From: Aristolochia californica
Lineage: Eukaryota > Streptophyta > Magnoliopsida > Piperales > Aristolochiaceae
Direction: 5' to 3'
Assembly: GCA_029961685.1 (NCBI GenBank)
Contig: JARWKL010000015.1
Coordinates: 20,925,220 to 20,989,219 of the forward strand
Length of the DNA stretch: 64,000 nt
Each line of letters starts with the position of its first letter. Within the stretch, counting starts at the first letter, position 1. Both the position numbers and the translations under genes were made by a program. Positions 36,445 through 49,153 of this stretch are shown here, piece by piece. A model generated the notes under the pieces. It searched no databases. It saw only the letters and a list, made by a program, of their open reading frames with translations, and had not been told where the DNA came from.

Positions 36445-36726
36445 CCTCAGCTTCTCTTCTTTTATTCTTCTGTTACAGTAGCCTGAGACTCTGAGTAGCT
36501 CGTCATATGGGCTTTTATACAGGTTCTGACGAAGTGCCTCAGCTTCTCTTCTTTTATTCTTCTGTTACAGTAGCCTGAGACTCTGAGTAGCTCCTCATTT
36601 GGACTTCTTATACAAGGTTCTGATGAAGTTCCTCAGCTTCTCTTCTTTTATTCTTCTGCTACAGTAGCCTGAGACTCTGAGTAGCTCGTCATATGGAGTT
36701 CTTATACAAGGTTCTGATGAAGTGCT
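36445..36726. repeat. Tandem repeat, three copies of about 92-95 bp
   Basis: Units at 36445-36536, 36537-36630 and 36631-36726 share cctcagcttctcttctttta, ttacagtagcctgagactct and gagtagctc, with a few substitutions and small indels between copies. Confidence 0.95.
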
Positions 36727-37959
36727 TCTGTCAGTATCATTATCTAACTGAAGATTTACTAACAAACCTTGGTTTATGTTTGAGATAGACTCTCTTGTGA
36801 GAAGTGGGAGGTGTGCATCAATGGCGTCATAGAGTTCATCATAGCAAAACTCAAAATTTGTTGTGTTATCAGTGCTAGGAGGCTGGACAAAATAAAAGAA
36901 GGGTGAGTAGGGTGCCCATCATTTTCTCAAGGGCCACTGATGCCTTGATCCTTCAGACTTTCATTATTAAACATACTTGTCATGATGGATAGATGCACAC
37001 CTCCCATGAGTGGTAAACAGTAGAAGAGTTCCTCTTGTAAAATGATGGGAACAGCTGAAAGTTAAAAAAGTTAAAGGCAATGTCCCAAGGCAACATCAAG
37101 AAGTTAGATTTAATAAAAATATCTACTAATTAGAGAATTTGAAAAAAAAAAAAACACTTCTATCTAAACTCAGAAGTCATAGTCATTATCAGATGCCAGT
37201 TTGTTGAAATAATCCTTGCGAAGCTTTTCTCCTTCAGTTTATTCTCATATCCCTTGCCCTGTTCATTCTTTCTTAACCACCCCGACCGTAAGAGAAATGC
37301 TACTGATCCTTTTAACTTTTCTACTGTCAAAGCTAAGCTATAGATCCTTTAGTTTAGCTCTCTTTGTCAACCACGGCACACAGTCATGCACCACAGGCTT
37401 AACTCCTTCAAACAAACATGATTCATCCACCATCTACGGAGCATTTCAAGGAAGTTGAAGTTAAGAAATCTTCTCCTCCTGGTCCAGGCATTATCTCATC
37501 CCAGAAGCAAGTTTTTCTCAACAACAATAAATGATATGTTGACTGGGCAACAAGACTAATCGAGCAGAAAAAAGAATAAGAGAAATATCTAGAGATATTG
37601 TCTTTACAAGAATCCTTTGATCACGGAGTATCAAAGGAGAGAAGACAAGGGAAAATCCTATAATCAAGGAGTCTACAAAAAGAGGGAACAATATGAATTC
37701 CTCTCTAAACTAACATGTAAATAGAGAGTTGATTTTGTCTTAGACGTTGGAACATTCCTAGCTTATAATTTTTTAACATTAAAAGACATATATAAATATT
37801 TAATAGAGAAATCAATTCCATGTTTGTCGTTTGAGTAACCAGTTGAATTCAAAATTCTTTTCATAGTACCAGATCAATCTTTGGATCCAAATATATTTTT
37901 TAATCCAATCGTTTCAAAATAATTTACCATTTCCCACAATGAAAATAAAGCCACTAGGC
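36727..37959. other. Intergenic stretch, no gene recognised
   Basis: No protein domain or repeat was recognised. The part after about 37500 may be eroded Copia gag-pol sequence leading into the integrase fragment that follows, but no clear motif is visible until about 38030. Confidence 0.4.
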
Positions 37960-38143
37960 CATTAGACATCATGCATATTGAGGCATTTAGTACTTTGGTT
38001 AGATATAAGAATATTGTTTAAACATAATTTTCTCACTCAATCACGGTACTACATTCTAAAAGAGGAGGTGAGTACTTATTTTCCTTATTTACTCAATATC
38101 TTCAACAACATGGTATTATTCGGTGTAGTTCTTGCCCCCACAC

Positions 38144-38148
38144 CCCAC
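38144..38148. repeat. TRIM target-site duplication, left copy
   Basis: CCCAC, matching 38398-38402. Confidence 0.9.
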
Positions 38149-38397
38149 TGTCAGAGTGGTTCCATCCACTTTTGTAGGCGGAAGCTTTTCACACCTAACA
38201 GATCGGTCTTTTGAGTGTATTGGCTAATCGTTGTCATGGTATCAAAGCTGGGCACGCCACGTCCCGCGTTCGAATCCCGTCAGAGGCGGTCAAGAATGGG
38301 CGAGGTAGGTGTCAGAGTGGTTCCGTCCACTCTTGTAGGCGGTAGCTTTCCGTACCTAACAGATCGGTCTTTTAGGTGTATTGGCTAGCCGCTGTCA
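38149..38397 (+). mobile_element. TRIM element 2, complete, with 5-bp target duplication
   Basis: Two 88-bp terminal direct repeats (38149-38236 and 38310-38397) begin TGTCAG and end TGTCA. The primer-binding site tggtatcaaagc (38237-38248) touches the first repeat and is one base off the tRNA-iMet complement. A purine-rich tract (aagaatgggcgaggtagg) ends at the second repeat. The flanks are identical CCCAC (38144-38148 and 38398-38402). The whole element is 249 bp with a 73-bp interior, so it encodes nothing. It is inserted in the Copia integrase core. Confidence 0.97.
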
Positions 38398-38402
38398 CCC
38401 AC
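38398..38402. repeat. TRIM target-site duplication, right copy
   Basis: CCCAC, identical to the left copy. Confidence 0.9.
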
Positions 38403-38880
38403 AACAAAATGGAGTAACAGAAAGAAAACATTGTGACATTGTGAAATCTACTTTAGTTATTTTCTTTCAAAATAAAGTACCCACTGAAATTTGTGTGGAA
38501 GCTTTGACCACAACTTCATGTGTTATAAATAGATTACCCAAAGAGGCTCAAAGGTAAAATCCCTTATTCTCTCCTTTACAGTTCTAACCCTATTTACTCT
38601 CACATACATGTGTTTGGCTCCTTGTATTTAACATACTTACAAGATCATAACCAAACAAATTTTCTCCAAGATCAATTCCATGTGTTTTTGTTGGGTTCTC
38701 ACAATGAATATAAGGGTTATAAATGTTACCTCCCTAGTTTAGGTAACCTATTTATCACTAGGCATGTCTTCTTTGATGAATCGTGTTGTCCTTATACACT
38801 ACCTCACAAATTTAATCCCTCCATTAGACCTCATCTTACTCACTCGAAATTTATGACTTATAGGAAAATACATGGAGAGA

Positions 38881-41315
38881 AAAGAAAATAAGAGAGAAAC
38901 ATGACTATTATGGTTTTTTTTATCTCCTAGAACGATGGAATTTAGAGAGAAAAGTAACCAATGAGAAAAAAAGGGGAAATTTTTTATCGGGTCCCCTCTT
39001 TTTCTCAAACATTAGTACCTCCTGACCTCACTGAATGAACAAACGAATCATGAAGAGTCTCTCTCTTCTTCTCTCTCCTCATCTTTTAAATATTACTAAT
39101 TTTCCCTTTTTTCACTTTTCATGAGAACAAGTGAAACCATGTTTTTTCTTTTGTATTCTCTCTCGTTTTCCATGACCATCTAAACAAGAGAAAATGAATT
39201 TTTTTTTTTCTCTTTCTCTCACTTTTCTCTCTACTTTCTAGGCTAAGAAAGTAAAATTCCTATCCCATCCATTTGATGGGTCCCCTAAGCTTAAGAGACG
39301 AACATGTTAATAAAAGAGACATAGGCCATATCCATCATATGTGTCACTAAAGGTGTTAAAAAAGCCATATTTTGTCAACTTGATTATTTGGTAATTATAA
39401 AACCTTACAAAACATATTTTGTGAAGTGGTTTCATAGATTGCTTTGATTTGGCAGCTTCTCGTTTCGGTCTCCCTAATGTTCTTTGGCTCGTTATTGGAC
39501 TCAAATTGGACTCTCTAGTCCACGATACACAAGGTTCCTGCTTGAGTGGGACAGAAGGGTTGGCAGGTGAAACAATAAAAGCAAAGCTATGACGAACAGT
39601 TAGATAATGTAGTTCAGAAGCCAGTCTATGACGAACAGTTAGATAATGTAGTTCAGAAGCCAGTCTCTCTCTTAATGGGAGGTCTTGGTAAGTGTCACTG
39701 GTGTTTTGGGTGTTTATTTATGTAGCCATTCTTAAAGGGGAAAAAGTTTAATCAGATTTTGATATGTCCATAGATTGGAATTTAACCCAACATGAGGTTG
39801 TCTTTTATTTTGTGTAATCCCTCTAAGAAACCACCTTAATAGTTTATATGGTTAATATCTCCTTCCACAATTGTTGCTGCCAGGTTAAATTTTGGTTCTT
39901 TTTCATTCCTTCGCTTGTTATCACATCTCTTTCCCCATGCGTGCCTTCGTTTTTGGACCTCTAATCTGTATATTCTGATCCAAGGGCTTCTAGAGATCTT
40001 CCAATAGCATCTGGAGCAATTTCTTTGATTTTTTAATTTCAGTTTCCATTTAGCGTTCTTACTTGGGTTGTCTTTTATGTGAAAATTTTAAGGTCTTTTA
40101 TGTGAAAGTTGGACTATCATTAGTTTGCGTTCATGGGCGATCTTCCATCTGATTGAAAACATATGAATTTTATGGATAAATTTCATATGTTTCTAGTTTA
40201 AAAGTTGTTTCTGACACCCACTCTTACTTTATATGTGCTTTTCTTGCAAACGCAAAGTAAGTTATCTCTTGTTTACTATAGCATTGTCAGAGTTTGATTA
40301 CTTGAGATGACATTCTATTATTATTTTGTTTGTTTGTTTTTTTACTTTTTCTCTTTATCAGTTTACTGTTTGTTGACTCTTATTTTTGCTGTGCATGAAT
40401 TGGTAGGCTGTGAACAGGTAATCTAAGGAATTTCTAAGGGTTATTTTATTTCTGTTTTCTGTACAGATGGGTCAAATGTATTCCGTTTCTGTTTGTTTAC
40501 CATGTCAGGTAACTGGGTAATGTGGTTCATGATCCACCTAAATGTGTTTATTCGATAAAAACAAGTTTGTGATAACATGTTAAAAAAAGGAATCTTTTTT
40601 CCACTCCAGTTTTGTGTTTACATGTCTTTGAGAAATGCATGTTGATACAAGTGCTTATGTTAGTAATAATGAAAAAAATAGTAATATTTTATTATTTTGT
40701 TCTTATCAGTCTTTATCTTGTTGTCTCTTGTTTGAAATGGCATGTCACCTTTGCAATCTTAATAGACTCTTTACTTGAGTCTTTCCTGCTCCATGTTGTT
40801 TGGTTTGTGATCTTATCCATCTGAGGCAATCAGTAATTTCACTTCTATTACATTTTTCCTGTCTCAACGACTAAAATGCCTTTTTAATTTTTGTCAGGTT
40901 TCCTGGTGATGCAGTTGGTCTAAGAATCTCCTGATTAAGATTGTACTAAAACTAGGAGGTTTTTTTATAATTTCTACTGCTTTGGAAGTTACATGCTGGC
41001 ATTATGTGCCATAGTTGTTTCTCCTTTGAAGTAAGGCTTATGAGTTATTAGTTGATCTTCTCATTATCTGAGGAATTGGCAGAACTATGTGAAACCTGTT
41101 CTCCTGTAACCTTAGTAGAATTAGCAGTTCTGTTGTAGTTTTAGAACACTCCTTTTAAATGGCCATTTGAAGATACTATAATTAAAGACCAACTTTGAGC
41201 ATTGTAACGTATCAATGATGGCAATGGCCCCTCTCTGGAACAAGAGAATTTTGGTGCAGTCTTTACTTCTTGTTAGGAGGATGATTATTTTATTCAGTCT
41301 CTTTTAGAGTGAGCA
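38881..41315. other. Intergenic region and probable PPR gene promoter
   Basis: Between 38890 and 39300 there is a pyrimidine/purine-biased stretch that may be a small DNA element. A 39-bp tandem duplication lies at 39587-39664. The part from about 40000 to 41315 is T-rich and may contain promoter and spliced 5' UTR of the PPR gene. No other coding region is evident. Confidence 0.4.
39587..39664. repeat. Exact 39-bp tandem duplication
   Basis: Unit ctatgacgaacagttagata... (39587-39625) is repeated without change at 39626-39664. Confidence 0.97.
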
Positions 41316-44300
41316 ATGCAAGTGATCCGAATTTTGCATAGAAGGGCTTTTTCTGCAATCTATCATGATAATAGAGGTTCCATATTGCACTCTCCAGACA
41401 GCATGTTTTCATCTCTCTGCTCCTCAGATATCAATGTTTCTTCAGAAGAACCTCAGATGACAGACCAGTCTATCTCATTATCTTCTCGCATTAAGCACCT
41501 CCCAAGAACACAGTCAATTATCTCTGCCTTCCAAAGCTGGATGGCGGATGGGTTCCCAATTCATCGAGGCGAGATCTTCCACACCATTAATCGCTTGAGG
41601 AAGCTGAAGATGAACAAACGAGCACTAGAGGTCCAATAAATTGGTTCCAGTGATTTTTCGTATGTACTGCTTTGTTGACTTTAATGATATTTTGCGTTCA
41701 TAGTTGCATGGTTTTCCAATAAATGTGATTCGTGTATTTTTGTTTATCCTAGTTTTGCAGTAATTTTTTAAAATTATTTTGTACCTTAATTATGAAGTTT
41801 TTTTTGTAACTTGTATTCATCATTCTGTTCATTGTGTGAATGGCTTCAATTTGATTTATGCCATTATGCGTTTTTTAGACAGGTCTGAGTATACAACAGC
41901 ACTTCCAGGCGAAAAATTCAGTTAAAAGTTAAGAAAATGAAAAATAAAAATAACCAGGTCCATTTAGATTGTTTGGCTAGTGAGTATGAGTGATCTTTCG
42001 GAAGGGAGAGTTCAGTTTTAGCTTTGATCGGAGCTCGCGGATTGGTTTGTTTTACGTATGCCACCCAATTCCTGTATCTTGGTTTGTATTCAATTCAGAA
42101 GCCATTTTCTTTATATCTATCACTATGTTTATCTCTATCTCTAACACATAGGTCTGTACTGGAAAATGGAAAGTTTCTTATCTGCCTTAAGCTTCACACA
42201 GACAAGTCTGAGGACTAGCCTTGAGTGTCAAGTTCACGTAACCAAATGATATAGAAACAGATTCTGGGAAGATCTCTGGTTGGATAATCAGCCAATTGCT
42301 GTTGAATTCACTATGATCTACAGATTGGCTAGGCTATGGACCTTTCTAGTATAGTGAATCAGGTTTACAATTCTTCTGACGGTGGTATCGGAAATCTCAA
42401 TTTGAGAATGCCTTTATTTGATCACGAAATTTTAGAAGCCGATCTCCTTATTAGTAAGCTGGACAAGTTCTATAACGGAGTTTCAGGTGATGACTGGCTC
42501 ATTTGGACAGCATCAAATTCTGGGTCCTTCACCATCGTGCCATGTTATAATCTGATTGCTAAGAAGTCTCCAGCCGTGAACTCCTCCCCCTCTATTGCCT
42601 GGAGTCAAATCACCACCTCAAAGAGTCAATATATTCTTGTGGTGCTTGACAAAAAGAAAACTTCTCATCCATGACCAATTGTGAAGGAGAGGCAGGCAAT
42701 CTGCCAAAACAAATTGCAAGTTCTGCAACAGTGAGGAGGAATCAATCCACCACACCTCCTTTGGTCCATTACTAGTGAAACTAGGACCTCCTTTTGAAGA
42801 CAATTTGGAAACATTACTGTTTGCCTGCCATTCTGCTGGACCTAAACAGCAGTCTACAGCTCCCTAAATTGGGATAGACCGACAGTTTATGATTGCTGCT
42901 GTCCCATGGTGTCTTTGGCTTGAGCAATATGATTGCACTGCAAAAACAAGCACAATGGGGGATATAATTGAAAGTACCATTCATATGATTCTGCAATGAT
43001 CAAAGCTTGTGTAATATTTTAAAGAAATAACTGTTGCTCTTATACAAGAAATGGGAGAACAACTGCGTGTTGCAGTAAGCATAATCCTGAGACTTTGACA
43101 GCTTGGTGCCCTCCCCCTGTTGGTCCCTTGCTGCTCAACGGGAGCTCTTCTGAGAACCCTGACCACATGAGGGTCACACTGTTCTATTTCATTTTGATCT
43201 CTTAGGTGATATTGATTCTACCAATACTGAGGTCCGTGCTCCACTTCATGGCCTCATCATGTTACAAGATGTATTTTTTCTGACCCGGTTATTGTGGAGG
43301 CAGATTCAAGGGTTACACTTGGCAAATTGATCAACAGTTCATTCAAATTGAAGACATTTCAACCTCTACAGAGATTGAGTGGTCTCACATGCTTCATTCA
43401 GCTATGTCTTTGGTGTCAGGACACTAGAATGGAAATTCACAACCTAGTATAGTTATTAATATTCCTGAGATTTATAACATAGTTTTGTTTGTTTGGTGGC
43501 TTCTGGCTTGTTGGCAGCCATTGTTGATTCATTTTTCTTTCATGAAATTCCGCCTTCTCAAAACAACAAAGTTGACATAACGTAATCATCTTTTGCATTT
43601 TCCATTTTCTAATTTACTATATCAAGTAATGTGTTCTGAGAAAAAGCATATACAAGGTTTTAGTTTTAAGTGTTTTTGAGGACACTAAAAGATTGGTGTT
43701 AAACCCTTGATTGAACAGGCAAATGACTTATTTCTTTCCCAAATTAGAACTCCATGACCAGCCTCATGGTTTTCAAATCCATCAGATCTCACTGCTCAAG
43801 GTATATTTTGGGCAGGGTTAATCCGCATTAAATTGGACATCCACCTGTGGAATGCTTGACAAGATAACTCTAACATTGACCACTAGTCTGGCTTAGTTCT
43901 CTTATGGCAATATTTGTGGCTCAAGTGGTGGTTGTAGCTGTTTCTGTTGTGGTTTGATCAAATCTTTCTATGTGGAAGCCCCCTAAAAGAATGAAAGTGT
44001 GTTGAAGTTTTGACAAATTCTTTTTGGTTTTCCTCTTCCCATGGGGAGTTCTGTACTTTTTCTAATATCTTAATTAAATATTATTTCTCACTGCTCCAAA
44101 AAAATGTTTAGGTTTTTAACTACTTCAGTTTATTTGGTGTGCATAGTTTTGAGTGCCACAAATTGTCAGGCCACTTTAAGTGTCTATTGTCTCCCTTTTT
44201 TTTTTTTTTTTTTTTTTTGAGGACTTTAAATGTCTATTGCCGCTTTCTATTTGACAAATTTATTGAGTATCCAAGGAGCTAATAGCTTTTACTTTTTTTT

Positions 44301-46463
44301 TTTTTTTTTTTGACAGGTCATGGAGTGGGTGATCAGAGAGAGGCCTTACAAGCTAAAAGAACTCGATTACTCTTATCTCCTAGAGTTCACCTCTAAGATT
44401 CATGGCATATCACAAGGAGAAACTCTGTTTACTCATATCCCTCATGACTTCCAAAATGAATTACTCTACAACAATCTTGTGCTGGCCTGCTTGGATAAGG
44501 GTTTGATCAGATTGTCACTAGAGTATATGAAGAAGATGAGAGAGTTGGGGTTTCCTATATCTTACTTGGCATTTAACAGATTAATAATTCTCCATTCATC
44601 TCCTGGTCGCAGAAAAGCTATCCCAAAAATTCTTACTCAAATGAAGGCTGACAAAGTAACTCCACACCCATCAACATACAATATTCTGTTGAAAATAGAA
44701 GCAGATGACCATAACATTGAAGGATTATCAAAAGTTTTTAATGAAATGAAGAGAGCAAAAGTAGAGCCCAGTGAGATAACTTTTTGCATTCTAGCAACTG
44801 CGCATGCGGTTGCAAGGTTATATGCTGTATCTGAGGCTTATGTTGAGGAAGTGGAGAAGTGCAAAACAGGTAAGTGACTTTTTTCCCTTTCTAAGGAAAT
44901 ATTGTGAAGTACGTTTTGAGAAGGCTTTTTACTGGAGGAAGATATTCTATAAAAAATAGTGTCAAGTATCTGAAAGCAACCTTGGACCCACCAAGTGGAT
45001 AGGTTTGACCATGTGTGTATGATGGCAAAATTGGAGAGACCATGCATAAATACCAAGATTAAAAGAGAGACATGGAAGTTAGAGATAATTTTGTAGGAAA
45101 CTTCTTGGAAACATCTGGAAAATCTTAGGCTAAGGATATGAATTTTAGGAAGAGGAATTAAGTAAGAAACACTCTCATGTATACTACAGAACATTTAAGA
45201 AATAGTTAAAGATAAAAGTTTCTTTAAAATAGTTATGAAATGTAGTTAGTTGTGAAATACTACCATATAAGTTTCAAGCATATTTCAGCTCGGAGTTTAG
45301 TATAAATTTTGGAAGTGTTTCCAAAATGTCTCGTATAAGTTTCTGGAATTTTCAAAAATTTTTAGAAAATCTCTCCTTTCGGTTTCTGAAATGGTTTTAT
45401 AGTGAAGAGGGTTCATACTCTGAGAAAGTTTCAAGTAACTATAAGACTATTCAATTAAACCACCTAGTGGCCTTGACATGCACACAAATGGTTTACATCT
45501 GAATTTGATTGACACATTGAGTGTTTAAGATTATCCCTTCTCTGTGGATATTTCTTTTCGTATTGGTTAGTGGTGCCACTCTTCATTTGCAAGTCTGTCT
45601 TGATACCCAACAGATTGCGAGTACTGTGTCACCCTGTTAAAGAAAAAATACTCTTATCATTTATTCCCCTTTTTATAGTTTCCTTCTTATCAATGATGTT
45701 AAGTCTCCAACACAAAGTTGTAGTATCTCTTGAAATTATTACTAAGACGAAATCTTGTGCTTCAGGCAGTAACTGGTCAACATTTGACGTCCTACTCATA
45801 TTGTATGGGTATTTGGGGAAACAAAGGAAATTAGAGGAGACTTGGCATACCATACAAAACTTTCCATTTGTAAGATATAAAAGCTTTGTTCTGGCAATCG
45901 AAGCCTTTGGAAGGATTGGACAGCTAGACCGAGCTGAGGAATTATGGTTGGAGATGAAGTCCAAAAAAAGGTTGAAGCGGACAGAGCAATTCAACTCTAT
46001 TATATCTGTATATTGTAGACATGGGTTTGTAGATAAAGCATCAGAGCTGTTTAAGGAAATGGAGACTAATGGCTGCAAGGCAAACACCATTACATATAGG
46101 AACCTGGCTCTTGGCTGTTTGAAAGCAGGTTTGGTAGAAGAAGCTCTAAAGACACTTCAGATCGGATCAGATCAGACCACAAGCACTTGGGTTAGGAGAT
46201 CAACACCGTGGATGGAAACCACACTTTTACTTGTTGAAATATTTGCTGATATGGGTGATGTTGAAAATGCAAACAAGTTGTTCCAGGAATTGAGGGAATC
46301 AAGTTTTAGCCGGTATACTTTTGTGTATAATACTCTCTTGAAGGCTTATCTGAAAGCTAAGGTTTATTGCCCAGATTTTCTGAAGAATATGATTTTGAGG
46401 GGGGTGAGGCCTGATGCTGAAACTTACAGTCTACTCAGGCTTGTAGAGGAGTTCAAGACTTGA
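41316..46463 (+). CDS. P-class PPR protein, At1g07590-like, probably mitochondrial
   Basis: Three exons, 41316-41630, 44317-44869 and 45766-46463, join in frame to 1566 bp (521 aa). The N-terminus MQVIRILHRRAFSAIYHDNR is arginine-rich and nearly free of acidic residues, as in mitochondrial presequences. The body is a run of 35-residue PPR units, for example LLYNNLVLACLDKGLIRLSL, PSTYNILLKIEADDHNIEGL, SFVLAIEAFGRIGQLDRAEE, QFNSIISVYCRHGFVDKASE and TYRNLALGCLKAGLVEEAL. There is no E or DYW extension, so it is P-class. The wording strongly recalls the Arabidopsis At1g07590 product. PPR proteins bind organelle RNA, and the target here is unknown. Intron 1 is 2.7 kb with LINE debris and an unusual donor, GAG|GTCCAA. 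The second donor is canonical (GTAAGTG). Confidence 0.9.
42250..42870 (+). pseudogene. LINE (non-LTR retrotransposon) 3' fragment in the PPR intron 1
   Basis: Broken frames read RFWEDLWLDNQPIAVEF, then GDDWLIWTASNSGSFTIV, and then CKFCNSEEESIHHTSFGPLL. These match the region after the reverse transcriptase and the zf-RVT zinc-binding motif (CxxC...HH) of plant LINEs. Several stops and frame changes are present. It runs in the same direction as the host gene. Confidence 0.8.
44199..44312. repeat. Two poly-T tracts before the PPR exon 2 acceptor
   Basis: Runs of about 20 T end near 44218 and 44311. The second forms the polypyrimidine tract of the acceptor ttgacag at 44316. Confidence 0.8.
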
Positions 46464-49113
46464 TGTAACCGCACCTTTTCAATTGCTATCAACTTTGGAT
46501 GGCTTTTTTAACTTAAAAAAAACGATGGAGCCAGTTGTGGTTGCTCATTTGTATGTTTGAGAAAAGTTAAAGAAGGTTAGCTACTGAAGCTAATATGGTA
46601 CTAAATGATGAATTATGAAGAGGAGCTGCTGCCATATGTTGGGTCGGCATGGATGATATTGAATCTCAGAGTCTGGAATCTAGTTGATGAAGAGAAGTGT
46701 TGCTCAAACAGAATTGATGCATTTTCACATCTTCCAAAACGGCAGACTGATGTTTAATTTGCAACTTGTTAAGTTTTTTGAGATTCATCCATGAGCTTTC
46801 AGTTGAAGCATTTCTCGTGTATGTGTATGCAACCTGTCTCAAGAAGAAGTCTTAGTATTTGCCAATCTCTATGACCATGGTTATGCATTTAGGACTGGTC
46901 GATAGGAGGGATTTAGCTTGATTTTCCAAATGGACCCTCTTATGTTCCTAATTGGTTGTCTGCCTGCATATGGTTGAGCTTCAATTCCTTGATATTTCTG
47001 GCCCTTGGTATAAGCATCACAGTAATGAGCCTTTTTTTTAATCCTTGGCCTCAGAATGAATCAAAATCTATTTCTGAAGGGTGGTTTAGTGTATGAAATT
47101 GCATGGGTAGGATACATGTCATGGAATTCTCTACCAATGTATAAAATTCATATTTATTTATTGAAGACAGCCACTCCAGATTTCTTGTGCTCTTTGAATT
47201 TAAAATTTGTGACATGGGAAGAAAAGCAAAGGAAGGAAGAGGAGGGAAGAGAAGGGAGGAGAATAGGTTTTTTTTAGGATTTTGTTTAAAATTTTTCCTC
47301 TTGGAATGAAAATGACACTTTGCAAGGCTGAGAGAAATGAAAGAATTATTCTATTATTGCAATAACTTCCCATTGGTTTAGAAAAATAAAATAAAGAGAA
47401 AGGAGAAAAGAAAAGAAAAGAACATTTCCCACTCACTAAAATCGGTTAAAATCGGAGGTAATATTTTTATCGGTAAATGTTATGTATCATGTATGTGTCA
47501 AAATATATCAAAATTTGAAGGTACTAATAAATCATCATTGTGTAAATTGAAACAAATTGTTTCGTTTCCTCGAACTAAATTGCCCTTTTGAGTTGGCCTC
47601 GATCAAATTAGTGAAACACTAGATATTGATCAAATTCTCATTTTTACTAACTATGTTTGGGAATAATAAAAGTTAAATTCTTATTTTTTTTCTTTTTTTG
47701 GCGTTCCAAACAAATCCTTAGGGTTTAGGTGCTAATACTCCCTCTTCCATATTTACATAAATATAAAAAAATAAAATAAATTTCCTACTTGTGATCAATT
47801 ATAGAATGGAAATTAATATGGAGACAACGTTAGGGTTTTGTACCCATTTATATTTATTATAAAACGATAATTGAAAAGTTGAGGATAATCAAGTAAGAAA
47901 CAACCACTAGTGATATATATTTCATAAACACGTAAAATGACCCTCCTATCAATGGAATTCTGCTCCTATCAATGAGCAGGAGGGAGACATAAATTCTAAA
48001 TCTTCTGAGGGTCAACCGAAAATGAAAATTCACAGAGCTTCAGAAGTTGTTGCAACCAATTTTGAGCTTATTTCTTCCATTGCATTTTTGCAATCTGAAT
48101 CTGCTGCCATTGTTGCCTTTGCTGGTCGCAGACAGTAAGATTAATCCCCTCTCTGAAAGCGAAAAGTCCACCAGATTAATGTCGCCCAGGCACCGACCCT
48201 GTACATGGAGCACTTTAATGGACACAATCACAATGCTGTCACTACTGTTATGTCAATCCTCTCATGCTCTAGATATGGTTTACAAGACAGTACCACCATG
48301 CCCCAAGACTCACTTCCTTCATACTGATTAGACACCCAGAAAGATTCAGTCAGCATTAATCGCGATTAGTCAGAAAGTTTTCTTCTCCACCATGGAGGAA
48401 TGTATTTGTTTTGAAAGAGCAGATGCAGGATGTTTCAATCAAGAATTTATCAGAGAATAGCTTTCAGTCCCTTCAGTGCTGTTGGGGATAATATGCCGAT
48501 AACATCAAGAACATTTGTAGAAACACTTTATCTCTTCTGTTTGTCCATTGATATCATCTTCGAAACGACGACAACTCACTCTCTTATCTTCACGTCTTCC
48601 TTTTTCATCGTTATCGTGCTCTCGAGCTTCCTCTCTCAATCTATATATTTAGCCGTTAATGTACCTTAAGCCCACAAATTCTTGAAATTCTCTCGTATTT
48701 CCTTAGCACTTTCAGAATACATCCCAGATGAATGAGATGAAACATGAAGTGAGATAAATTATTCCCGTATTACTTAGGTCATCAGATTAAGGGGTAAGTG
48801 TAGAATGAATTACACTTCAAGTGAATCATGTCAATTCATTCTTTCAGGCAAAAATCGGGTAATTTGGATTCCGACCTATTTTGCGAATCTATCCATTGAA
48901 GCATGTGTTGCTCCTTCCCCTCCTCCCCTTGCGATCCTTCGGCCAAAATATTTTTTCCTCTTCTCCCGGCGAGCCTCTGTCGTAGAGCCTCGACCTCCCA
49001 ACTTCTCTTATCTCTCGGCCTCCCTCTCTTCTCCCGACGTACCGTCGGAACGCCGCCTCCGTCGCCGTGGTCTCCCGCCGCTGAGGAAGACGACATGTGC
49101 CGTGAGGAGGACG

Positions 49114-49153
49114 ATGGTTTAATTTTTCCTAAGTTAAGGAAAAATTAAACCAT
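49114..49153. repeat. Perfect 17-bp inverted repeat with 6-base loop
   Basis: Arms atggtttaatttttcct (49114-49130) and aggaaaaattaaaccat (49137-49153) are exact reverse complements around aagtta. It sits at the sharp boundary between a GC-rich block and AT-rich DNA. Confidence 0.95.

Larger units (their letters stand above)
37960..38880 (+). pseudogene. Ty1/Copia integrase fragment interrupted by a TRIM
   Basis: Left of the TRIM the sequence reads RGGEYLFSLFTQYLQQHGII and right of it QQNGVTERKHCDIVKSTLV, the integrase core. It continues CVEALTTTSCVINRLPK, then HVFGSLYLTYLQDH, NEYKGYKCYLPSLGNLFITR and HVFFDESCCPY, the usual end of the integrase region. The frame resumes exactly where it broke if the TRIM and one duplicated target are ignored. 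An upstream stop (near 38020) and truncation at both ends show that the Copia copy is dead. No LTRs for it were identified. Confidence 0.9.

Noticed and set aside
38220..38290. tRNA-like B-box near 38268
   Set aside because: At first it looked like a tRNA or SINE, but no cloverleaf forms and the terminal direct repeats show that it is a TRIM interior.
47647..47715. Small hairpin with tgtttggga and ttccaaaca arms
   Set aside because: Arms are short and imperfect with T-runs between. It could be a MITE trace but cannot be supported.
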